Positions 54,201-64,000 of a stretch of DNA of 64,000 nt are shown one piece after another. The DNA is taken from contig JAJAGP010000276.1 in NCBI GenBank assembly GCA_025084515.1, positions 434,001-498,000 on the forward strand, read 5' to 3'. Both the position numbers and the translations under genes were made by a program. The notes below the pieces were generated by a model, which was given only the letters and a program-made list of their open reading frames with translations, did no database searches and was not told the DNA's origin. Positions within the stretch are counted from its first letter, which is position 1; each line of letters begins with the position of its first letter. This DNA comes from Ancistrus triradiatus. Its lineage: Eukaryota; Chordata; Actinopteri; Siluriformes; Loricariidae.

Positions 54201-57200
54201 TTTTATTTAACATGTTTTTTTTTTTCTGGTAGCAAGACTCTAGTGTCTATCCCAGAACTCACAGGGCACAGGCAAGGGCGTATCCTGATTCACCAGTCAT
54301 CACAGGGCTGAGTGGGGGTCACTGTTGCAGGGCCAGGTAATGATCCCCCACACCGCTGATGGCGCCTGTGTGATGCCCCACATGGCCACAAGGCACCAGC
54401 GGAACTCGAATATACTTACAGATAGATTGATGGGTAAATGCTGACATTAAATATAAGGAATAATATTAAATTATTTTCCTAGCATTTTCTCTTCTGCAAT
54501 TATTCATTCCACAATCATAATATAAATGTGAAATTCTACAATCTAGACCCTGAATGATTAATTAAACAGAAGGTCATGGTCTTCTAGTGTAACGGTGTTG
54601 CAAAGAATCTAAAACCTTGGCAAATGATTAGTGTAAAAAGTACTGACCCACCTTTTCTGACTGCAGGAGATCAAATTTAAACAAGTCAAGTCATTCAAAG
54701 ATTCGCTTCAACATTTATTAATAATTCACAACACACATCTCATAAATAAAAATACAAAAACAAAGAACACAAACATTGCAAATGTAAGTCTCTCATGCGT
54801 TCTCAAGTCCTCACATTTCTCCAGTCAAGCGAGTGTAGTGTAATCGTGTGTAAAACGCGTGCATGGTGTGCAAATAAGTAAACTGTGCAGCAACTTTTTA
54901 GTAATCATTATATTTCACAGCAGGTCTTTTAGTTGTTAGTAGATATTTTGATACAAGCTCATCGTGGATTTAATACAAAATAAAGACAGTCAATAAATTA
55001 TGAAAGAACAAAAAGAAAGAAATAAAGAACTACTTATTGTAACTGGAACATGAGTTATTTGTTCTTGTCGCAGGGATGCTAATACAGTTTCACACTTCAA
55101 CAACTTGGTACATTTCACAGTCACGGTTACAGGGCGATGCTACACAGTTCGGAGGATCAGCTGCTGTAAATGAGTAAATGCTTAGGTCCTTCTTCGTCAC
55201 TGTATTCAGTGTTTCTTCTTTTTGGTTTAACATACCAGTTCCTGCTACGGGTGAGCGGTACGACTACATGTATCACGATACTTGAAGACAGTACAAGACA
55301 TAACATTATTCACAATATTCAGTAGAGCTGAGGGTCAGAAACAGAAACCAGAACAGAATATCAGAATGCTGCTTTTCTCTCCATAAGGTAAGAGTGTCAA
55401 AGTTTGGCTAACCCTGTTTATTCAAGAAAAAAGACCTGCTATTAAGTACTTATGCTTTTTTTTTAAAACCAATAAAAAGTCAGTTCAATTCTACCATAAA
55501 ACATTAGTGGGTGATGGTGGATTCTCCTCAAATGTTTGCATATATATAATTATTAAAATAAAAGCCACATGAGAGGAGCATGTGCTCAGTGATGGACTTG
55601 TATCTCAGAAGTACTGATGATGCCCAGAAGTTTTTCTCAGAACAGCAAGCGGTGACATCATTTATAGCATTAATGGTATTGACATCATAGCGTCGAGTGA
55701 TGAGCTCATTTAACAGAAACCTTAAAAAGAAAAAGTAGAGCAGCTGCAGGTATTTTCTGGATGATTTGTACAGTCCAGATCTTGTACGTATTAGAATGCT
55801 GGTCACTTAACACAGAGTGTGTTTATATGCACTTAATGGGAAAGCTCTGGGTTCACACGACTCGGGTGATGATCGGACTTCTACTTTGCAACCAGCCCAT
55901 AATCTCACAGAAAGAGGTGACAAACTTCAAACTTTAATATTAAATAATCAAATTCTTCATTTTCTCAAGTATATATTGCGTTTCAGAGTCTCCACGAAAT
56001 GTTAGATAGCCATTTTTGCTGCCTTTAATTCGGTTTAATTCCGGGGTTGGCCAGATCCCACCATGAAAATACCCGTCACAGTCAATGGAAAAAAGGGGGG
56101 AATAGGCCAAATAAAGCCAAGACTTTAAAACAGGCTTTTAGAATAGGCTGTTAAAACTGGTATACATACTATAAGTAATCCGATTACTGGGGTAAAATCC
56201 AGATCTCTTTATGGGATATCTGATTTCTAGATCGGAGTATGCTGTATACATAACGATTTTAATAATCAGATACCTGCAGAAATCTGACTATGATCGGATT
56301 ATTAAGTGCATGGAAACGCACTCCGTGTAAGATACGGACCCTGCACTGGGCCTGTAGGGGCTTCAGGGTGATGACGGGGCTGTAAGCAGTTTTTGTGGAC
56401 ATTCTGATTGGTCCTTCGGTCTGTTATCTGTGGATTTGGGTTGGGTTGGAGGTGTCATCTTTCTAACATGACCTAGTTTCTGTTCATCACTTACACTCAG
56501 AGTGCGTTTCCTCTGCTGATCATTACCTTTACTGAAGAAAGTAAAAGATAGGTTACTCATCTGATCTGTCAGGGGTAGAGATAATAAAGCTGCTTGAAAA
56601 CGCTATCATTGCTGAAGTTTGGGGAGCAGGAGTTTGATTAGAGTTCGTAAGCTGGGAGTTCTTCTGGGATTATTCCCTGACTCCAATCATATACATGCCT
56701 AAAGGTAATAATTGTAGTTTCTCCTTATTATCTGTTTCATTTGACATGAATCTCTGTTTTAAAATGGAACAAACTTCACTTTACATAAAGATGTAATGAA
56801 ATCGAGACGTCTCCGGGGATCCTAGGGGGACTGAGACACGATCGACTGCTGCAGCGTGTGTAACAGCGCAGTGTCTGTGCTCCGCGCTCTGTCGGAGCCA
56901 GGTCTGACGTAATGTCAGGGTGGAGACCACGATAAAAGAAAATCTGGCATCATCTAAAAGGCTGAAATGTATATTATAACCTTATATTATAAATACGCTC
57001 AACCGCGTGAAAACACGTCTAAGGTGACAACGTATTGGCCTCAGAATAAATATGGAGCCATAAAATACAGTGCAAACTTGAAACATGCAAATAAAACTAG
57101 TGTTGACGGGTCAGCGTGTAGACTCCATAGCCAGAAGTGTGTATGCACCCCTACGAATTAGCCAGCTCTGCTATTTCTGCAACTCACTTGTAACACGTTC

Positions 57201-57340
57201 ATAATATAAAGTGTACGTTTCTGGATTCTCCACAGACAAATGGCAGTAGTCTGGGTTGTGCCTCTCAATAAGGCATGTTTGTAGGTCCAACAAGTCAGTT
57301 CATCGACTTTCTGCCCTGCTGTCCTTAAATAGACACCTTG
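54201..57340. other. no gene established
   Basis: Two minus stretches have slight coding character: about 55600-55765 (FLLNELITRRYDVNTINAIN) and 56363-56530 (KGNDQQRKRTLSVSDEQKLG, after acceptor ttctttcttcag). Neither could be joined to a gene. 54250-54410 looks like an interspersed repeat. Confidence 0.35.
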
Positions 57341-57344
57341 AAAA

Positions 57345-57515
57345 TGCACTGGAATGACACAAGTGAAGCCGAGCTCACAGTCATGTTCCAAAATCTAGTG
57401 GAAAGCCCTCTCAGAAGAACAAAGGCTGTTGTAGCAGCAAAGTCGAAAGCCAAACTCCATACTAATACCCATGTTTTTGGGTGTCCACAAACTTTTGATC
57501 ATACAGTGTATAAAG
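57345..57515 (+). mobile_element. Tc1-like transposon 3' end
   Basis: Encodes a short C-terminal-like stretch (ELTVMFQNLVESPL, FGCPQTFDHTVY) and ends with 'tgtccacaaacttttgatcatacagtgta', the typical end of a fish Tc1-like family. Confidence 0.5.
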
Positions 57516-58152
57516 AAATAGACCCTACATATAATTCTGTAATATAAACATATAATATGATCCTAAGATTTCAGCAGAGCAATAAACAGAGAAGATAAGC
57601 ATTCGAATACAAATAATAAATCTATAAATCTAATAACATCACGTACTTTGATGAGGAGTGCTTAAACTGTGACTTAAGACTGTATCGTTCCTGCTATGTG
57701 TTGTTTAAATGTCTTCAGGTATCGTGATATAACCAGCTGCTTAGCAACAAAAGCCTTTGATCGCAAGACCTTACCCTTAGGCTAGTATGAAGGTTAGAAT
57801 GCTGCAGGGACGGGCTGCTCTGACCTCATAGTTCTTAGGAAGTTTAAATGCCTGTAGTTAGGAATGAAATAGCTTCAGGAGTGGCTGGTTTGGTCGGACA
57901 GAGCTCTTCGTAAATTCGGTGGTGTTGGATACAGTGTGGGATCAGAACGGGTGGAGGGTGGAGGCTGGAGGAGGGTTCGTTCAGAGTTCCTCGTTGCCCT
58001 CTACGCTCTGTTTCTCGGAGTGCAGCAGGTGAAGGGCACGAGAGGCCGAATCGCTCCAGTGGATCAGCTCCAGCAGAGCCTGTAGGTAAAGAGTTTAGCA
58101 GCAAAGCTTCCGGAACCCTCCACCTCATCCAAACTCTGCAACGACGACAACA

Positions 58153-58156
<4 letters not shown>

Positions 58157-58198
<42 letters not shown>
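58157..58198. repeat. (AC)n microsatellite
   Basis: About 20 AC units. Confidence 0.95.
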
Positions 58199-58201
<3 letters not shown>

Positions 58202-58220
58202 AGATCTTCTCAGTGCATTA

Positions 58221-58400
58221 CATTTACATTTACAGCATTTAGCAGACGCCCTTATCCAGAGCGACTTACAGTTGGTACAGTCTTACAATCCAAGCAATTG
58301 TGGGTTAAGGGTCTGGCTCAAGGCTTGCTTGGCAGAGGTTGGATTTGAACCCTGGACCTTTTGGTCCGTAGTCCAGTACCTTCACCGCTAGGCTACCCCA
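58221..58400 (-). mobile_element. tRNA-derived SINE, copy 3
   Basis: It is flanked by gcatta (58215-58220 and 58401-58406). Same length as copy 2. The B box gggttcaaatcc is on minus. It lies immediately beside the AC repeat. Confidence 0.85.
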
Positions 58401-58540
58401 GCATTAGGTCTGTGTTAGGTTGCAGACCCTCCACTTGTAACCCAAACAAAAACTTAAATATGACAGATTTTTGTAACTTGGTATGCACGCATTTTATAAA
58501 CAAGGCAGTGCAGGCTAAGGTTGAACTCTACTGCCTTACA

Positions 58541-59060
58541 ATTAGGGGTGTAAGGACACACTCCGCTCACGATTCCTGATACCGAGTTCATGATTCGATT
58601 TTTTAACAATCATTGATTTAAATTTGACAAAATACTTTTCTATTTCTGCAGTGTAAACAATGAAAACACCACATTTTCTTATACATGTTTTTTTAATGAT
58701 TAAAAAAGGCCCTTGCAATTAAAATAAATTACTAGAAACATTAGGCTTAAAATTGTAAACAAAATGTCCTATTCTTTCAGTGCAATACTTCTGTACAATA
58801 TTTCTTATTTCAAAATTTCTTTTTATTCCATCAGTCCATTACTGTTCTTGAATCTTTCATTGACTTAATCTGTATGTGGCAGTCATTCTGTTTTTGTGTT
58901 ACACTGTTCACTGTTTAATTGTACAACGACAATACAGATGTTATCTTATCTTAGGGCAGCTTCAACATATATTAAATAACCGGGAGAAAACATTCCTTTT
59001 TATTCCGGAAGAATAACAATTCAAAATAGTGTATAAACATTTAAACAAAAAGAAACTTTA
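58541..59060. repeat. interspersed repeat shared with 14806-15190
   Basis: It begins 'aggggtgtaaggacacactc' and keeps 'aattactagaaaca' and 'catatattaaataacc' in order. Ends are not defined. Confidence 0.5.
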
Positions 59061-60163
59061 GTCCACTGTAGTTGAAAGAAATTAGGATTCTCACTGAGAT
59101 GTGCGTCTGAGTATGACTGCCATCTAGTGGAAAAACTGGAATTGCATAAGAAGCCAGCAAAATTAAGAACGTATAATACAATTAAACGGTGCATCGTCCT
59201 ACCTGATGACAGACACCGTCCCATTTGTGCATTGCGGTGCATCATGTACATACAATAAAACATATATTCACTGGACAAAAATTAGTCATCTGTGACTGAA
59301 ACGTCCCTAATAGTGTGTAATATCTCTACAAATTCTGACGAGAATTTCCTGTATCTTGGGATCTTTGCCACTGTTGGTAGACCCGTTTGCCCGTACGTTT
59401 CCATAAATATAAAAATTTAGCCTCCTCCTTCACACTATGGCCTTTGGCACGCCTTATGCAATCACTCCTTTTTGCCAGTCATTAACATCTGCTTTGTGAC
59501 CCATTTTCCGATATACACTGCACTGTACCACCTCTTCTCGATCTATGAATCCCATTTGCAGGAGCCTTAAGTTACCTCCTTCGTCAAAAATAATGTTGCA
59601 TCCACCAACAGCCGGGCCTGATTGTTTAACACCAATAGGTTGGGGATCTGGATAAACATCACACCCGGCTGAAATGAGCAGGAACTTCCTCTAAACGCTG
59701 GCTGAACCCTACCGTGACAGGAGTGGTGTTGTTTTAAGTGAAGTAAGGTGTGAACGAGGAATGACACACGCCACACATTTATGTCCAGGTGAGCTTAGCT
59801 TGGTACTAGATAAGCCTGGTTAATTTGAGGAAATGTTAAGGGAGAGCCACCCAACATGACCTGAATGCCCACATGGTTCAAGGTTGACGAGCAAAGCATG
59901 GTGTGTCTGTTCATTAAATAAGGAGGCAGTAGAAAATGGAAGTGCTGATTATCGGTACTGACCTGACATTCTGGTTCTGTAGTGGTGTTTGTGAAAAGCA
60001 GAGAGACACGAAGACTGGTGTCTGAGGTGTGTGTGTGTGTGTGTGTGCGCGTTTGATCTTTGGGTCTAAAAAGTGTAGGAATGTATAAATTAACAGAGAA
60101 ACCGGATTTAATTATTATGATATAGTAACACACTGTCAAAGGAAAGTTCTGACAAATAGAGAT

Positions 60164-60196
<33 letters not shown>

Positions 60197-62537
60197 GGCG
60201 CAACAGTTAAATAAGGTCATGGAATGTGGGAGTGTATTGTGTTGGGAGGACAGTTGTTCAGATGTTCAGCAGAGTCGCAACACTCTTTTGTCATGATTAA
60301 TCCTAGACAGAGGACCAAACGTTTACAGACACAGGATGGCTAAATCTCATTCCAAACCCATGAGCACTGAGGCGATACTGTGAGAGCCTCCGCTCTTCTG
60401 GAAAGGCTTTGGGATTTGGGGAATTTTAGGATTTGCATCAATGTAGTAGCTATACAGTGGATAAGTTTTGGCCTGATTGACCCCGACCAGGAAAAGCGGG
60501 TTAAAGTGTAAAAAACAGTGTTGGACAGGGCTGAGGGCTCCTCTGGTTGAGCCACACTTTTATTCCATGAATGCTCCCCCACCAGGCTTTTAGACTTACG
60601 ATATTTCGAGTTCCAATACTTTTGCAGCACGTGACATTAGGAGTTTCCCATGAGCGCTGGGAAATGTAGTGAGGAAAAGCCGCGGTCGTGTACAGTGTTA
60701 AGCATGCGGAAGGTACGCTATGATATATACAGTATACATCATACTGCTCGGTTCAACTTAGGATGGATTTGTCAGAATGTAAATCGGGGAGCATCTGTAA
60801 GCGCAACAAAGGTTGTGGGAAAAGAAATCAATGCTTTCCAATACCTATATCAGTTTGCACCCTACTGGAAATGTGGTCACATGACGGTTGAGCTGATCGG
60901 AAGTACGAATCAGGAGGTCATAATTAAAGGCACATCCAATAAACGTGCAGATATGAGTAACTATGCATGTAAATCTTTGCCTGTCCCAATCTAAGAATGC
61001 AATTACACCTTTTCCAATAAGGCTCGAGATCTGAAGGGCGCGACTTCCTGTAACACAACCAACACAATGAGCGTTTCACACCATCCCATTCACTGTTCAA
61101 CCAGTCCATCGTCTGCTCTACTGATGACCTTCATGACTCTCAAAAGTCACTTTCCAACAGGGAAGCTCCTACCTTAAAATTGCTGGCCAAATCCAAAACG
61201 GAACAAAATGAAACATCTGGCCAAAGGCCGAACACAGGTTTTTCGCAGATTTTCATAAATTTTGCCACTTTTTTCACCATTGTATAAATTCAATAGCCTA
61301 ATGTATTTTTGTCTTGCTTTTCAAACAAAAAACGATTACAAAACTACAATTAAAAAATATTTTGATTATCCAGCAGAACCATGTCCATTCTCGGTCCATT
61401 CTCTTTAAAACACTTTTAAATTACTTTCAATTAAAAAACACTTTCAATTAGGTTTTACACAACTCTTATTTTATTAAAGGTCTTTCTTGATGTAAAAATA
61501 ATAAATATAATAAAATAAAATGCTTTCACACCAAAAGCACCTCACTCCCCGCTGGCTGCGATTTGATCACGTCATCAAAAACGTCTTTGATCTAAATTAT
61601 TAAGTCTTTTCACTTGGGAAGAATAGCAAAAGTGCTTTACACCGAATGTGTAACAGTTAATAAGCAAATACGTATTATTTAATGAACAGTTAGTAAATAC
61701 ATAGTTATTACATAATTAACAGTTAGTGCATAAATAGTAATTACGTAATAATGAAGTGCTGGGAAATGAATATTGTGTCTTAAGGTCTCTGGAGGCTTGT
61801 GATAAAAAGGCTGACTAGCACTGACCCGGTCCAGCCAACATGTGATCCTATAGCACCTGGTGTATCGAGTTTGTTGGGAGCATTTTATACGCGTGTGTGT
61901 GTGGGAATGAGGGAGGGGCCACTTTACCGTAAAGAGGGATTTACTGACATGGCTTGGCAAAGCTCCAGCACAGGCTCCAGTGCTCAGTAACCTCACAGAT
62001 GTACAACATGACAAACAGCCAACACACTGCTGGAGCCTCCTATCCAACAACAACGAGCCACAATGTGGTCTGGATGAAAGGCTTCATTCATCGTGCAGGA
62101 ACAAGTGCCCAGCTCTGATTTCTGCTCCAGCCTTTAAACTCATGTTTAAAGCTTACGAGTTATATGACCTCAGGAGGATCCACCTTAGACATGACCTGTC
62201 TGTGCACTTTTTAATGAATCAGCAACTATTAAGTTAATAAAGAGCCTTTACACAACAATAGGGAATCATTTGGAACAGTGCCCGGCTTTTAGAAGAATGC
62301 ATTTTGTTCCTTCCACATCAACCTGCCCGAGTTCACTGAGAGCTGGAGCAGTAAAACGCTCAGACCCAGGTCAGTCATGATGTCCGAAAATGTTTCTGAC
62401 AGCAAATATTACCCATTTCGGAGAACGCAGTTCACAGGACCTAGACAACGACTGGAACCCGGGCACTGCTTATGATCTGTTACGTCACTTCACTCGGGTC
62501 TTTACCATGCAGACCCTCTTTCTCTTATGTTACCCAC
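59061..62537. other. no gene recognised; GT microsatellites at 60027-60050 and 60169-60196
   Basis: Mixed AT-rich sequence. 60645-60800 is a copy of the repeat seen at 42780 onward. No exon with family resemblance was found. Confidence 0.5.
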
Positions 62538-62852
62538 CTGGACGCACGTAAGCTCAGAAGACGGAGCGCAGCCGCCCTCGCCGCTCTCCAGCAGCGCCCC
62601 CGTGCTGTGAAGCAGATGCCCGATCCGATCCTTCACCATCTTCCTTGCGCTTTCATACTCGCCCTCCAGCTCCTCCCCCATCTCCTCCACCTCCTGGCCA
62701 ATCAGGCACTCCAGCAGCTCCAGGCACTGTCTCAGCGCAGCGTGGGCGTGGTTTACCTGCTGGGCCGAGGTCGGGTCGTCAGGGCAGGGGGTGAAGACCA
62801 CTAAACGCTCGCCCTTGGGCACGTGATGGGTGAGGAAGCTCTCTCGCTCTTT
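62538..62852 (-). CDS. isolated exon of an unidentified helical protein
   Basis: The acceptor is catgttcag and the donor GTGGGT (62532-62537). Exactly 105 codons, phase 0 at both ends. The peptide starts KERESFLTHHVPKGERLVVF and has two amphipathic helices (VNHAHAALRQCLELLECLIG; LEGEYESARKMVKDRIGHLL), then LTCVQ. Codon use is GC-rich and coding-like. The pattern could suit a four-helix cytokine of the IL-6/LIF type, but I do not recognise it. Partner exons were not found; one candidate terminal exon is at 56363-56530. Confidence 0.55.
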
Positions 62853-62961
62853 CTGAACATGAAGCACAGACAATGCCAATGTTAGACTGAGAGGAGATGC
62901 ACAGCTGCACATGCACCGGCAATCCCAAATCAGAAAACGCATACAAAAATAAAAACTATTC

Positions 62962-63530
62962 AGCTGTTGATGAATGACGGTTCTTGATGCAGTGCTGAAG
63001 AGAGTGGAGACGCCTCTTCAGTTTAGGCTTGTGCCCTTGCCCTTTATTCACTGATATTCCTCCAGATTCTAAGGATATTATGCACTGTAGAGGAAGAAAT
63101 ATATAAATCCCTTCCAGTCTTTCTTTGAAGAACATTGTTTTTAAGCATTTCAATCATTTTCTCACACATCTGTGGACAAACTGTAGATTCTCTGCTCATC
63201 TTTACTCCTCAAAGAATCAGCCTTTCGTGGATACAGCTTTTGTACCAAATCATGAACATAATCACCTTCTTGAAATCACACCATTATTTTCTGTTTTATT
63301 TTATGTGACCAAATTACTGACTCTACACTGCCCCCCTCCCATTTTTGGAATGTGTTGCAGACCTGAAAAGAAGGAATGGATGTTTATTAAGAAATGACAT
63401 GAAGTTGACCAGAGAAACCATGAAATACCTCAGGTTCATACTGTCTGCAATGAAATAAAAGGAACACTGCATCTATTTTTATTTGCATTTTTCATCCTGT
63501 CCCAACTTTTTCCAGATTTCTGGGTTTGTA
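62962..63530 (-). mobile_element. DNA transposon fragment, same family as 1498-2877
   Basis: Minus encodes FKERLEGIYIFLPLQ and SGGISVNKGQ, matching FLKERSEGIYTFLSS and SGGISVHKGQ of the other copy. The arm and end 'ctgtcccaactttttccag' are at 63497-63515. One arm and part of the interior remain. Confidence 0.7.
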
Positions 63531-64000
63531 GATCTGCCACAACATATAAACACTAAACAAGTCAATCTTCTTGTTAGGTAAAAGTTTGAGCATCCCTAAA
63601 CAAATTTCCGTTCTAAATAAATGAACAAAGTACAAACTCTGCAAGAAACAAAACTGCAACATGACGAATCTCTGCACATTTTACTGCACAGGGTTGGAAA
63701 CATAAACATTAAAAACATTCTGAAAGACCAAATTAGGCATGTGCAAAAACGGCCTCAGATCTAAGGTATTAGTGGTTTGCTGATATTTGCTCATTTGAGG
63801 TTGTTGTGTTTAAGTTGTGATTAAGTTAACAACAGGCCAGCCGTTCTGCCCACAGCAGTTCAAGGGCACTTCAAGAGATTTTCAGGCTCAGTTCAGCATG
63901 TTTCCCAGCAGAACACCACGCAGAGTTTCTGATGATACATTTGCTCCCTATCAGCGTTTCAGCCTCTGTGTTTTTGATTTGTTACAAGCCACAACTTACA
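63531..64000. other. no gene recognised
   Basis: AT-rich sequence. 'aattaggcatgtgcaaaaa' resembles transposon interior but is too short to assign. Confidence 0.4.

Noticed and set aside
57844..58194. Cys/Val-repeat frame on minus next to the AC repeat
   Set aside because: The N-terminal part is microsatellite; the remainder has no domain and no splice support.

Overview
The window is nuclear DNA of a teleost fish. Genes have short GT-AG exons scattered in long introns, repeats of fish type (many Tc1-like transposons, tRNA-derived SINEs, Ty3/gypsy retroelements, CA/TA/ATT microsatellites) make up much of the sequence, and there is one 100-base run of N (24546-24645). The repeat mix suggests an otophysan fish such as a catfish or characin, but this is an inference.

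Layout. (1) 505-5202, minus: seven exons of ubtf, the RNA polymerase I factor UBF, from its N-terminal dimerisation region to the linker before HMG box 3. The 5' end was not found and the 3' part lies left of the window. Its introns hold a long-armed DNA transposon (1498-2877) and a SINE (3785-3940). (2) 5656-13018: a three-layer nest. A Tc1-like element was split by a 6.1-kb Ty3/gypsy element (6797-12923, minus, 5-bp target duplication). That element was in turn hit by a short element of the same Tc1 family (8785-9513). The gypsy element has integrase before reverse transcriptase (Gmr1-type order) and a SCAN-like Gag. (3) 13-24 kb: repeats only, including a terminal-inverted-repeat element, two related Tc1 copies, a SINE inside another Tc1 element, and a gypsy LTR/gag fragment. 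(4) 24749-28082, plus: a butyrophilin-like membrane protein with an Ig constant-type domain, a membrane segment, short phase-1 exons and a B30.2/SPRY domain. One 42-bp exon sits in a tandem intronic duplication. The upstream exons are lost in or beyond the gap. (5) 28-37 kb: decayed partial duplications of that locus, a ~330-bp satellite, and tRNA-like sequences. (6) 37.6-39.4 kb: a strongly G-poor, C/A-rich tract. (7) 43806-53265, minus: a nine-exon gene of uncertain identity. It encodes the C-terminal half of a SET-like domain, a long acidic/serine-rich exon with one C2H2 finger, a helical region resembling the recombinase-derived proteins of fish, and a C-terminal KRPWS module. One exon appears to carry a frameshift. 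Its promoter has two NRF1-like motifs. (8) 53.3-64 kb: mostly repeats, plus one isolated coding-like exon on the minus strand (62538-62852) from an unidentified helical protein.

The three host genes show no common pathway. Exon calls rest on reading frame, splice sites, phase agreement and remembered family sequences; no database search was run.
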